A stretch of 64,000 bases of DNA from Lentzea albidocapillata (GTDB lineage: Bacteria; Actinomycetota; Actinomycetes; Mycobacteriales; Pseudonocardiaceae): positions 62,001-126,000 of the forward strand of contig NZ_JOEA01000020.1 of the NCBI RefSeq assembly GCF_000719115.1. The letters run 5' to 3'. Position numbers and translations under genes: made by a program. Positions 52,368-61,333 of this stretch are shown here, one piece after another (within the stretch, counting starts at the first letter, position 1; each line of letters begins with the position of its first letter). The notes under the pieces were generated by a model. That model saw nothing but the letters and a program-made list of their open reading frames with translations, had not been told where the DNA came from and searched no databases.

Positions 52368-55139
52368 GTGAACGACCAGCATGATGACCGGCAGCGCGGA
52401 GGCGAGCCGCAGTGGCCGACCGGGGACGACCCGGACGGCGGCGGCGCGAGGCGCGATGTCCCGAATCAGCCACGTCCGGGTACCCCGCCCGGTGGTTTCG
52501 CGCGCCCTCCTCAGGGTGGCACGCCACCTGGTGGTTTCCCACAGCAGCAGCCCCCACGCCGCCCGAACGGACCAGGCGGTCCGCAGGGTGGGCCTGGCGG
52601 ACCGCAGGGTGGGCCAGGACGTCCGCAGGGCCCCATGAGCGGTCCCGGTGGGCCCCAGGGCGGTCCCGGTGGTCCGGGCAACCGTCCTCCGACGCCTCCC
52701 GGCGGCATGCCCATCGCCCCGCCTCCCGGCGCCCGTCGCCCCGGTGGACCGGCCGGCCCCGGTGGACCGCAGGGTGGCCCTGGCGGCCCCGGCCGTCCCG
52801 GCGTGCCCCCGCGCGGCCCCGGTGAAGATCGCACCACGCAGATGCCGCCGGTCAACCGGCCCACGCAGCGCGAGCCCGAACTCATCACCCACCGCGAGCC
52901 TGACGACGAGTTCCTCATGGCCGGTGTCGGCGACGATTACGACGAGTACGAGTACGACGACGAGCCGGAGCTCACCGAAGAGGAGGAGCGTCGTCTGCGT
53001 AAGAAGAAGATCTGGAAGCGCGTCCGGATCGCCGCTTTCGTCTCGATCGGCCTGATGATCCTGGGCCCGGTGATCGCCATCGCGGTCGCGTACCCGCTCG
53101 TCGACTGGCCCCGGCCGAGCGACATCGCGGCAGATCAGGACAAGACGATCACCCTGCTCTACTCGGACGGCACCGAGATGGGCAAGATCACCTCACCCGG
53201 TCAGAACCGCACGCTGCTCACCTACGACGAGCTCCCGGACACCGTCAAGAACGCGGTCATGGCGGCGGAGGACGCGGACTTCTTCGACAACCCCGGCTTC
53301 GACGTCAAGGCCATCGCCCGCGCCGTCTGGATCCAGGCGACCGGCGGCAGCTCCGGTGGTTCCGGTCTGACGCAGCAGTACATCAAGAAGGCGACCGGCA
53401 ACGAGGAAGCGACGCTGACTCGTAAGTTCACCGAGCTCGTCAAGGCCTACAAGATGAGCAACGAGTCGGACCACCCGACGATCCTCACCGCGTACATGAA
53501 CACGGTGTACTTCGGTCGTGGCGCGAACGGCATGAAGGCCGCGGCGCAGGTCTACTACGACAAGGAGATGAAGGCCCTCACTCCTTCCGAGGCCGCTTTC
53601 ATCGCAGGCATGATCCAGATCCCCTCCTGGTCCGAGGACGAGGTGCACGCGAAGAAGCGCTGGGAATTCGTGATGAAGCAGATGCTTCAGAAGGGATGGA
53701 TCAGCCAGGCCGACTACGACGCCCGCCAGTACCCGACGCCGCTGCCGTTCGAGCAGACGCAGCCCGCGAGCCTCGATGGCCCGCTCGCCCGCGTGAGCCA
53801 GCAGGTCCAGAACGAGATCGACAGTGAGCTCGTCGGCCTCACGATGGAGAAGGCGCAGAAGGTCGGCGTCACCGTCACCACGACGATCGACCCGAAGATG
53901 CAGCAGGCCGCGCTCGACGCCGTGAACTCGGTGATGGCAGGCCAGGACCCGGAGCTGCGCACCTCGCTCAGCGCGATCGAGCCGCAGTCCGGCGCCGTCA
54001 GGGCCTACTACCCGGGCAAGGACGGCCTCAAGGGCATCGACTACGCCAAGGGCACGATCCAGGAGGCCGGCTCGTCGTTCAAGCCGTTCGACCTGGTGGC
54101 CGCCCTGAAGATGGGCAAGGGCATCGGCGACACCTACGACGCCACCCCGCGGAAAATCGCCGGCGTCGAGATCCGCAACGCGAGCAACACCCAGTGCGGC
54201 AAGCAGTGCACGATCAAGCAGGCCATGAAGGAGTCCCTCAACACCGTGTTCTACGACATGGTGGCGAACGACACCGGCCCCAAGGCCGTGGCGGAGGCGG
54301 CACACGCGGCCGGCATCCCGAAGGTCGTCCGGGTCGGCGGCCAGGACAAGCAGACATTGGTCGGTGAAGGTGGCGGCGCACCGAACGCCGGTATCTCGAT
54401 CGGCGCCGACAACGCCCAGGTGCGGCCGTTCGACATGGCCTCGGCCTTCGCGACGTTCGCGGCCCGCGGCGTGTACCGGGCTCCGTTCTTCGTCACGAAG
54501 ATCGTGGGCCCCACCGGTGACGTCCTCTACCAGCACGTCGACCAGCCGGTGCCGGCGTTCGACCCGGTCGAGACGAAGAGCCGCGACATCGCGGACAACG
54601 TCACTGAGACGCTGAAGGACATCCCGTCAGGGCCGATCGCGTGCGCCGGCGGCCGCCCGTGCGCCGGCAAGACCGGTACCCACGAGCTCGCGGGCAGCCT
54701 CGACCAGAACTCGAAGGCCTGGATGGTCGGCTACACGCCGCAGTTGTCCGCCTCCGTGTGGGTCGGCAAGGACCAGGGCAACGTGGCCATCAAGGACAAG
54801 AGCGGCAAGGCCGTCTTCGGCTCCGGCCTGCCCGGCCTGATGTGGAAGAAGTTCATGGACGGGGCACTCGCGGGCGCACAGAAGGAAGCGTTCCCGAAGC
54901 CGGTCCCGCTGGGCAACTTCAACCCGCCGCGCAAGTCCGACCCGCCGTCGACCCCGGCCAGCAGCACCAACCCGTCGACCAACAACCCGCCGTCGCAGAC
55001 CTCGGCATCGACCAAGCCGTCGCAGACGAAGCCCCCGAACCCCGGTTGCATCCCGGGCATCAACTGCCCCGATCCGTCCGATGATCCCGATCCGTCGACC
55101 AGCGGCCGCCCCAGGGGCGGCAGTCCAGGAGACGGCTGA
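52368..55139 (+). CDS. ponA: Bifunctional penicillin-binding protein (PonA1-like)
   Basis: A 923-aa peptidoglycan synthase. A long Pro/Gly-rich cytoplasmic N-terminus (1-180) precedes the transmembrane helix (about 222-245). The glycosyltransferase domain has its catalytic Glu in AAEDADFFDNPGFD. The transpeptidase domain has SSFK, SLN and KTGT motifs (GSSFKPFD, ESLNTVF, CAGKTGTHE). A Ser/Thr/Pro/Asn-rich C-terminal tail follows. GTG 52368 has GGGAGG at 52352-52357. Order padR-DUF5318-ponA-GT87 matches Mycobacterium. Confidence 0.96.
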   Translation: MNDQHDDRQRGGEPQWPTGDDPDGGGARRDVPNQPRPGTPPGGFARPPQGGTPPGGFPQQQPPRRPNGPGGPQGGPGGPQGGPGRPQGPMSGPGGPQGGPGGPGNRPPTPPGGMPIAPPPGARRPGGPAGPGGPQGGPGGPGRPGVPPRGPGEDRTTQMPPVNRPTQREPELITHREPDDEFLMAGVGDDYDEYEYDDEPELTEEEERRLRKKKIWKRVRIAAFVSIGLMILGPVIAIAVAYPLVDWPRPSDIAADQDKTITLLYSDGTEMGKITSPGQNRTLLTYDELPDTVKNAVMAAEDADFFDNPGFDVKAIARAVWIQATGGSSGGSGLTQQYIKKATGNEEATLTRKFTELVKAYKMSNESDHPTILTAYMNTVYFGRGANGMKAAAQVYYDKEMKALTPSEAAFIAGMIQIPSWSEDEVHAKKRWEFVMKQMLQKGWISQADYDARQYPTPLPFEQTQPASLDGPLARVSQQVQNEIDSELVGLTMEKAQKVGVTVTTTIDPKMQQAALDAVNSVMAGQDPELRTSLSAIEPQSGAVRAYYPGKDGLKGIDYAKGTIQEAGSSFKPFDLVAALKMGKGIGDTYDATPRKIAGVEIRNASNTQCGKQCTIKQAMKESLNTVFYDMVANDTGPKAVAEAAHAAGIPKVVRVGGQDKQTLVGEGGGAPNAGISIGADNAQVRPFDMASAFATFAARGVYRAPFFVTKIVGPTGDVLYQHVDQPVPAFDPVETKSRDIADNVTETLKDIPSGPIACAGGRPCAGKTGTHELAGSLDQNSKAWMVGYTPQLSASVWVGKDQGNVAIKDKSGKAVFGSGLPGLMWKKFMDGALAGAQKEAFPKPVPLGNFNPPRKSDPPSTPASSTNPSTNNPPSQTSASTKPSQTKPPNPGCIPGINCPDPSDDPDPSTSGRPRGGSPGDG

Positions 55140-55143
55140 CTCG

Positions 55144-55178
55144 TGAAGGAGCCCGGTGCACACGCACCGGGCTCCTTC
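55144..55178 (+). terminator. Terminator of ponA
   Basis: GAAGGAGCCCGGTGC / GCACCGGGCTCCTTC, a perfect 15-bp stem with a 5-nt loop, followed by GCTTTG. Confidence 0.9.
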
Positions 55179-55200
55179 GCTTTGTGCGGTACCTGGGATG

Positions 55201-55302
55201 TTGACCACGGCGAAACGGTCGGTCACCCGTGAAGAACGCGTCGCACCCACGTGGGCCGAGTCCCTCGCCTGGGGCCTGAGCAGACCGTACGGCGAGCACG
55301 CG
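55201..55302 (+). repeat. Truncated upstream copy of the GT87 gene promoter/5' region
   Basis: Bases 55201-55220 equal 56440-56459 exactly (20 nt), and 55223-55254 equal 56550-56581 (32 nt). The shorter copy lacks about 90 nt that include the GT87 start codon. Homology continues with changes to about 55302. The open frame continues to 55383 but has no own promoter; it encodes SVTREERVAPTWAESLAWGL, parallel to the GT87 N-terminus. Confidence 0.8.
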
Positions 55303-55597
55303 GGCCCGAGCAACGACCCCGAGAACCCGAACACCGGGCCGCAATCCGAGTGGCGGCTAAAGATCGACAACCAGAGCGCTTGACTCAGCACTGGGCAACC
55401 GCTTCAATCGATATGCGTGGGGGTGGGGACCCGCTACGGCGCAGATGTCCACTGGGGGCGTCTCGAAGAGCAACTCGCTGAGTTTCAGCAATCATTCTTT
55501 ATCGTTTTCCAAAACGATCGTACTTCTGTTCACATCACGACGCCTGCGTCAACCCGCAGGCCGCTCTTTCCTGCCCGAAGACAAGGACAGGAACACG
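55303..55597. other. Left part of the AT-richer insert
   Basis: A gene-free stretch with sequence such as TTCTTTATCGTTTTCC at 55496-55511, much less GC-rich than the neighbours. A promoter for the secreted protein is likely here. No protein recognised. Confidence 0.5.
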
Positions 55598-56127
55598 ATG
55601 AATCCACACTTTCTGGGAGAACTGCGAAGAAGGCTGTATTCGCACTGCTCGGATGCACGCTCATGTTCGGGTCCTCGACGCCGGCCAGCGCCGGACCCGC
55701 CGACGACTTTTGCATCAGCGTGACCACCACGGACGCTGGTCAGGCAGCGAAGGTTACATGCGACTTCAAGCCCGACACCGTCAAGCTCAAGGCAGCGAAG
55801 GCCGAAGCGGTTGCGGCAGGCGCAGAGGGCCTGATGACTTGGTACGACAACGCCGGATACAACACCGCTGCAGGTTGGCACGCGTGGTACGGCTACGCTG
55901 GTCCCTGTGACGTCGACGGTTACAGGACGTACATGAATGGCGACCAATTTCAGTGGCGTAACAGGATCTCGTCCTGGCGGGTTTGGTCACCCTGCCACAC
56001 GACTGTTGCCTGGGACGTGTCTGGCGACGATTCCAGCGGGTCGTGGCGAGTCAATGGCGACGTTTGGTACACCGGCGACTTGTTTAACGATAGAATTGAG
56101 ATGTTCCGCGTCTCCGTTGCTCGCTAG
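55598..56127 (+). CDS. Secreted Cys-containing protein, probable 1-nt frameshift in the signal peptide
   Basis: From 55624 an open frame encodes KKAVFALLGCTLMFGSSTPA plus SA, a good signal peptide, then about 148 mature residues with four cysteines and many Trp/Tyr (WYDNAGYNTAAGWHAWYGY, WSPCHTTVAWDVSG). The only start with a ribosome site is ATG 55598 (AGGA at 55589), but it is in another frame. Adding one base near 55615 would give MNPHFLGRTAKKAVFALL. In the unshifted frame the ORF reaches back to 55417 without a proper start. No family recognised. AT-richer than the neighbours. Confidence 0.5.
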
Positions 56128-56439
56128 TCGCAGCCTGGCAATTTCTCACACCTAGATGCCGCCTTGTGGTCACACGAAGCATGTGCGGCCACAAGCCCGG
56201 TGGTATACGCACGACAATTGAGCAATTAAAGAAAAGCATTCAGAAGATAGACCAGAGATCAGCTTTGCATACAACAGTGCTCACACTCCTGCCGGGAATG
56301 ACTACGGTCGCCGCACTCAGACCTGCACTGAACGTCGAGGGCAAACGGACCAAACACCAAACCACGACCGGTCACGCAGCAGCAACGGGCGGACGTTCCC
56401 GAGCATAACTGGCAGCAGCCAAAGACAACTACAGACCGA
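56128..56439. other. Right part of the AT-richer insert
   Basis: About 310 nt of low-GC sequence (for example GAGCAATTAAAGAAAAGC at 56219-56236) with no convincing gene. It ends at the second copy of the 20-nt direct repeat. Confidence 0.5.
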
Positions 56440-56641
56440 TTGACCACGGCGAAACGGTCTTGGCCGTAACATCCGCCCCGTGCCCAGCAGCCCTGCCGAG
56501 CGTCCCGCCGAGGCCTCCGAGACGGACCTCGCCGAGGAAACCGACTCGCTCACCCGTGAAGAACGCGTCGCACCCACGTGGACCGAGTCCCTCGCCCGCG
56601 GCCTGAGCAGACCGTTCGGCGGTCCGCTCGGCGAGCACGCG
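56440..56641 (+). repeat. Full copy of the duplicated GT87 promoter/5' region
   Basis: Downstream partner of 55201-55302: an exact 20-nt match (56440-56459), 90 extra nt with the -10 TAACAT and GTG start, then the exact 32-nt match at 56550-56581 and weaker similarity to 56641. Confidence 0.8.
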
Positions 56642-58093
56642 CAGGTCGGCCGGAACTACTTCTGGACGGCGCTGCGGGTGGTCCTGATGCTCGCCGTGGT
56701 CACGTTGCTGCTGGGATGGGTGCAGAAGTCGCCGTGCATCCAGCAGTACACGGATGACAAGGGCGTCGTGCAGCTCGACTGGCGGGGCAGCAAGCAGTTC
56801 ACCGCGCTCTGCTACTCCGACACGGTGCCGCTCTACACCGCGGAACGGCTCGACCAACGCGGTTCCTTCCCGTACATCACGTCGTGGAAGGACGACGAGG
56901 GCAAGCCGACCGAGCAGGTCCGGTACATGGAGTACCCCGTGGTCACCGGCGTGTTCATGTGGCTCAACGCGCGTGTGGCGCAGGGGCTCGTGGCGCTCGT
57001 GCCGGGGCTGCCGATGACGGTGATCGTGTTCTTCAACGTCACGGCGTTCTGGCTGGCCGTGGCGTGGCTGGTGACGGTGTTCTCGGTCGCCCGGATCGCG
57101 CGGCGCAGGACGTGGGACGCGGCGATCGTGGCTGTGTCACCGCTGGTCATCGTTCATGCGTTCACCAACTTCGACACGATCGCGACGGCGTTCGCGACGG
57201 CGGGCCTGCTGGCGTGGGCGCGGAAGAAGCCCGTGCTCGCAGGGGTGTTGCTGGGGCTCGGTGGTGCGGCGAAGCTCTATCCGTTGTTCCTGCTCGGGCC
57301 GTTGCTGTTGTTGTGCTGGCGGTCCAAGAGGATCAAGGTCGGCCTCACCACCACGGCCGCGGCCATAGGCGCGTGGGCGCTCGTCAACGCGCCGATCGCA
57401 TTGAACCCGGCTTCGCAGACGGGGTGGCGTGAGTTCTTCCGCCTCAACACCGAACGCAACGCGGACCCGGACACGCTCTACAACGTGCTCGTGCAGTGGA
57501 CGGGGTGGCAGGGCTTCGACCCCGGGCTGACGCAGGGACAACCACCGACGGTCCTCAACACGGTCAGCATGGTGCTGTTCCTCGTCTGTTGCGCCGGCAT
57601 CGCCTACGTGGCCCTCTCGGCACCGACGAGGCCACGGCTCGCGCAGCTCGGGTTCCTGGTCGTGGCGGCGTTCCTGCTGACGAACAAGGTGTGGAGCCCT
57701 CAGTACTCGCTGTGGCTGGTGCCGCTGGCCGTGCTGGCGTTGCCGCGCTGGAAGCTGCTGCTGGCGTGGATGACGGTCGACGCGCTGGTGTGGGTGCCGC
57801 GCATGTACTTCTACCTCGGCACGGACAACAAGGGCCTGCCGATCGACTGGTTCCTCGGCGCCGTGCTGTTGCGTGACGCTGCCGTCGTCGGGCTGTGCGT
57901 GATGATCCTCAAGGAGATCTACCACCCGGAGCGCGATCTCGTGCGGCTGGCGGGCGACGACCCGCTGGCGGGCGTGCTGGCCGACGCGCCGGACCGGCCG
58001 CTCGTCACACCCGCACGAGGCGCGCCATCGCACCGAATGCGTTCCCGTTCGGATGCAGGTGATCACCGGAGTCGAACTCCGGACGCAGTCTGA
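56480..58093 (+). CDS. GT87-family polyprenol-phosphate mannosyltransferase-like membrane protein
   Basis: A 537-aa protein with about 11 transmembrane segments. The family's acidic first loop is CYSDTVPLYTAERLDQ, with YMEYPVVTGVFMW following and a late KVWSPQYSLWLVPLAVL. It corresponds in position to the mycobacterial gene after ponA1 and likely transfers sugar from a polyprenyl phosphate to an envelope glycan. GTG 56480, 7 nt after TAACAT. The 3' end overlaps a convergent hydrolase by 89 nt. Confidence 0.87.
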   Translation: MPSSPAERPAEASETDLAEETDSLTREERVAPTWTESLARGLSRPFGGPLGEHAQVGRNYFWTALRVVLMLAVVTLLLGWVQKSPCIQQYTDDKGVVQLDWRGSKQFTALCYSDTVPLYTAERLDQRGSFPYITSWKDDEGKPTEQVRYMEYPVVTGVFMWLNARVAQGLVALVPGLPMTVIVFFNVTAFWLAVAWLVTVFSVARIARRRTWDAAIVAVSPLVIVHAFTNFDTIATAFATAGLLAWARKKPVLAGVLLGLGGAAKLYPLFLLGPLLLLCWRSKRIKVGLTTTAAAIGAWALVNAPIALNPASQTGWREFFRLNTERNADPDTLYNVLVQWTGWQGFDPGLTQGQPPTVLNTVSMVLFLVCCAGIAYVALSAPTRPRLAQLGFLVVAAFLLTNKVWSPQYSLWLVPLAVLALPRWKLLLAWMTVDALVWVPRMYFYLGTDNKGLPIDWFLGAVLLRDAAVVGLCVMILKEIYHPERDLVRLAGDDPLAGVLADAPDRPLVTPARGAPSHRMRSRSDAGDHRSRTPDAV

Positions 58094-59012
58094 GCGGATC
58101 GGCGGGGTCGCGCACGGCCTCGTCGAAGTCGATGGCATCGCGGAAGGTGGCGCGGATCCACGCGTTCACCTTCTGGCGCTGCTGTTCCTTCTCCTCGGTC
58201 CACGCGTGCCAGCCGCGCCACGGCGTGATGGTGCCGACGTGGAACTCCACGCCCTCGTTGCGGCATCGCAGCTGAACGGTGCGGATGCCCGCGATGACCT
58301 CCTCGGCGCTGACGCCGCTCTGGATGTCGTTGATGCCGCCTAGCAGCACGACCTTGCGGACCTCGTTGCTGAACAGGACGTCCCGGTACACGCGCGTGAT
58401 CATCGGTGCGTTGCCCAGCACCACGCCGTTGCCGCTGATGCCCGCGTTCAGGACCGCGTAGTCGCTCTGCACCAACGACGGCCAGGTGTTCTCGTGGAAC
58501 CCCTCGGTGATCGAGTCGCCGAACATCACGACCGCACCCGGCGCGGTGAAGCCCGCGACCTCGACGGCCGAGACGAGGCAGATCTGGTCGCGCGTGGACG
58601 TGATCGTGCGATGCGCGCGGGCCTGGCAAGGCGTGCCGGCCGGGGCGTACGTGCTGATCTCCAGCGTCTTGGTGACGTCGAGCCGCACGGCGTCGCTGTA
58701 GACCTCGGCGCGGGCCCTGATCGTGACACCTTCGGACCTGTCGAACGTGAGTCGCCGCGTCTCGCCGTTCGCGGTGACGGTGACCTGCTCGACGCGGACC
58801 GGCTTGATGCCCATCAGGTTCGACAGGCGCACCCGGACCGAGGTGCCGCCCGCCGCGAGGTCGACCGTCGTGCGCACGCTCTGGTCCGGCACCGAACCCG
58901 ACAACGTAGGCACGGCCTGCCACACGGGCAGCCAGCGGATCACCTCCGAGCGCACGGGCACGCCGGAGGCACCGCAGGCCAGCAGCAACGCCAGCACGAT
59001 GATCACCCTCAC
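58005..59012 (-). CDS. SGNH/GDSL-family lipase/esterase, exported
   Basis: A 335-aa hydrolase. N-terminal signal ending LALLLAC (possible lipobox). Residues about 30-150 form a beta-rich domain. SGNH blocks: FGDSITEG (Ser), GGINDIQSG (Asn), and SGDHLHPNG (Asp/His). It is a secreted esterase acting on an unknown acyl ester. GTG 59012. Confidence 0.9.
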   Translation of the reverse strand: MRVIIVLALLLACGASGVPVRSEVIRWLPVWQAVPTLSGSVPDQSVRTTVDLAAGGTSVRVRLSNLMGIKPVRVEQVTVTANGETRRLTFDRSEGVTIRARAEVYSDAVRLDVTKTLEISTYAPAGTPCQARAHRTITSTRDQICLVSAVEVAGFTAPGAVVMFGDSITEGFHENTWPSLVQSDYAVLNAGISGNGVVLGNAPMITRVYRDVLFSNEVRKVVLLGGINDIQSGVSAEEVIAGIRTVQLRCRNEGVEFHVGTITPWRGWHAWTEEKEQQRQKVNAWIRATFRDAIDFDEAVRDPADPLRLRPEFDSGDHLHPNGNAFGAMARLVRV

Positions 59013-59031
59013 GGGTGAAGTCTGCGGCGGA

Positions 59032-60435
59032 TCAGGCCCTCGTTGCTACAGCCCCGCGGATGAACTTCAGGTCTTCTTGATCATCCTCGGTGACGTCCCT
59101 GGCCTTGAGGAACACGACGAACAGCGCCACGAGCAACGCGGCCCGGCCCCACACGCCGATCATCACGGCCTGCGCGGAGAAGCTGTCGTAGATCCCGGCC
59201 GGCTGACCGAACTCGATCGCCCAGAACCAGCGGAAGATGCCGATGCCCATGGCCAGGTCGACCACGAAGTAGGCGAAGGCCCACACCAGCCGCACACGCA
59301 GCAGCACGAGGAACGGCACCAGCCACAGCGTGTACTGCGGCGAGTGGACCTTGTGCAGCAGCATGAAGCCGCACAGCATCGCGCCGGACACCGCGATCCA
59401 CGGGTAGCTGCCCTCGCGCCGGAACCGCATCCAGCCGTAGCCGGCCGCGATGCCGAACGAGAGCAGGATCGTGATCGGCGAGATGACGCCGACCAGCGAC
59501 TGCATCGCGTCGTCGCCGATGAACGGCCGCAGGCCCCAGTACCAGATCGAGTTCGTGGTGATGTCGACCCGGCGCAGCTGCTGGAACTCGAACGACGCCG
59601 CCCAGCCGTCGTAGCCCGCGATCGCGAACGGCAGGTTGACCAGCACGACCGTGACGATCGACGCGAGCCCGACCTTGACCGCGCCCGCCACGTCGGTCTT
59701 CTTGCCGGTCGGCATCTCCTGGCCGCGCCAGCCGCCGGTGGCGACGAAGAGCATCAGCGGCAGCACGAAGGCCGCCGGGTAGACCTTGAACGCGAACCCG
59801 AGCCCGAGCAGCACGGACGCGACCATGGCTCTCTCGACCAGTGGCCGGTTCCAGCGGTGCACCACGAAGACCGCGGCGACCGAGCACAGGACGACGGGCA
59901 GGTCCCAGTTGTGGAACGCGTAAAGGATCAGCGGTGGACCGATCGCCCACAGCAACGCGCGCCAGCGGGCCAGCTTGCCCAGCATGTAGCCCGTGAGCAG
60001 GCCGAACGGCGCCATCAGCAGCGACGAGTAGAGCAGGTACTCCGCGTCGTTGTGCGCGAAGATCGCACCCGCCCAGATGAGCAGGCCGGACAGCACCGGG
60101 TACTCGACCGAGCCCCCGATGAGGACGCCCTTGTCGTTGATGTTGCCGTCGACGTACGGGAAGACGTGCCGGTCGATGTCACGCCCGATCCAGAGGTGCT
60201 GGATGTCGGAGTAGCAGACGTCCTGCTTGTTGCGCTCGTCGTAGTCGGGCTGCGTGCGGCCCCACTGGTCGAACGCGGGACCGGTGCAGCGGTCCTTGTT
60301 GACGAAGCCCAGCAGCAGCGTGAGCCCGCACAACAGCACGAGCACGGCGGCGGCAGCGCTGCCGAAGCGGTTCACGAAACGCCCGGCGTCGCCTCGCTCG
60401 GGCGTCACGCTCACCACCTCGTGCACGGTGTTCAC
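59032..60435 (-). CDS. GT87-family membrane glycosyltransferase
   Basis: A 467-aa protein with about 11 transmembrane segments. First-loop acidic motif CYSDIQHLWIGRDIDRHVFPY, EYPVLSGLLIW and HKVHSPQYTLWLVPFLVLL parallel the GT87 enzyme at 56480. GTG 60435 overlaps the endonuclease IV stop (GTGA). Probable role in mannan-type envelope glycan synthesis. Confidence 0.87.
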   Translation of the reverse strand: MNTVHEVVSVTPERGDAGRFVNRFGSAAAAVLVLLCGLTLLLGFVNKDRCTGPAFDQWGRTQPDYDERNKQDVCYSDIQHLWIGRDIDRHVFPYVDGNINDKGVLIGGSVEYPVLSGLLIWAGAIFAHNDAEYLLYSSLLMAPFGLLTGYMLGKLARWRALLWAIGPPLILYAFHNWDLPVVLCSVAAVFVVHRWNRPLVERAMVASVLLGLGFAFKVYPAAFVLPLMLFVATGGWRGQEMPTGKKTDVAGAVKVGLASIVTVVLVNLPFAIAGYDGWAASFEFQQLRRVDITTNSIWYWGLRPFIGDDAMQSLVGVISPITILLSFGIAAGYGWMRFRREGSYPWIAVSGAMLCGFMLLHKVHSPQYTLWLVPFLVLLRVRLVWAFAYFVVDLAMGIGIFRWFWAIEFGQPAGIYDSFSAQAVMIGVWGRAALLVALFVVFLKARDVTEDDQEDLKFIRGAVATRA

Positions 60436-61202
60436 CGGCCGGCGCGGTCGCGCAGGAAGGCGATGTCGTCGGCCTGGCCCTCGTCGGGAGTCTCCACCAC
60501 GACGGGGCATCCGGCGGTGGCGACCACGGCTGCCAGCTGGTCGGCGTCGATGGTGCCAGTCTTGATGTTGTCGTGCCGATCGCGCGAGGAACCGAACTCG
60601 TCGCGCGAGCTGTTGAGGTGCACGAGGTCGATCCGGCCGGTGATCGCTTTCACCCGGTCGACGATGCCGACCAGGTCCTCACCGGCGGCGAACGCGTGGC
60701 AGGTGTCGAGGCAGAAGCCCGCGCCGAACTCGCCGACCGCGTCCCAGAGCAGTTTGAGGGAGTCGAACGTGCGGGCCATGGCGCCGTCGCCGCCCGCGGT
60801 GTTCTCGATCAGGACCGGGACCGCGAAGCCGCCGTCGGCGACCTGGCGCTCGAAGAACTTGCGCCAGTTCGCGAACCCCTCCGCCGGGTCCTCGCCCTTG
60901 GTGACGTGACCGCCGTGCACGATCAGGCCCTTGGCGCCCACGGTCGCGGCTGCCTCCGCGTGCTGGATCACGTTCTTCCTGGACGGAATCCGGATCTTGT
61001 TGTTCAGCGACGCGACGTTGATCATGTACGGGGCGTGGATGAACACGTCCAGGTCGGAGGCGAGCAGGGCCTCCGTCTGCGGATGGGGTTGGGGCTTCTT
61101 CCACCCCTGGGGATCCGACATGAAGAACTGGACGACCTCAGCCCCGCGTTCGGCCGCGGCGCCGACCGGGTCGTCGTCGCGTACATGGGCCCCGATGCGC
61201 AT
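60432..61202 (-). CDS. nfo: Endonuclease IV (AP endonuclease)
   Basis: A 256-aa TIM-barrel zinc enzyme cutting 5' to abasic sites. MRIGAHVRDDDP opening; metal ligands in IHAPYMIN, VHGGHVTKG, LIENTAGG, CLDTCHAFAAGED and HLNSSRDEFGS. ATG 61202. Co-transcribed with a GT87 gene, an odd pairing but also seen in actinobacterial neighbourhoods of this type. Confidence 0.93.
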   Translation of the reverse strand: MRIGAHVRDDDPVGAAAERGAEVVQFFMSDPQGWKKPQPHPQTEALLASDLDVFIHAPYMINVASLNNKIRIPSRKNVIQHAEAAATVGAKGLIVHGGHVTKGEDPAEGFANWRKFFERQVADGGFAVPVLIENTAGGDGAMARTFDSLKLLWDAVGEFGAGFCLDTCHAFAAGEDLVGIVDRVKAITGRIDLVHLNSSRDEFGSSRDRHDNIKTGTIDADQLAAVVATAGCPVVVETPDEGQADDIAFLRDRAGR

Positions 61203-61333
61203 ACGCACGAGGGTAGTCGGCGCCCATAACGCCATCGCAGCCGCCGCCGATAGGAGTAATTGGAAAAACTGGGGATGGTTTACGTCACCACCAGGACCTA
61301 CGGTCGTTACTAGAGAGTAGGAAAGGGGTTCGC

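Noticed and set aside
56166..56408. 80-codon ORF in the AT-richer insert
   Set aside because: No ribosome site, no motif, no signal or membrane segment.
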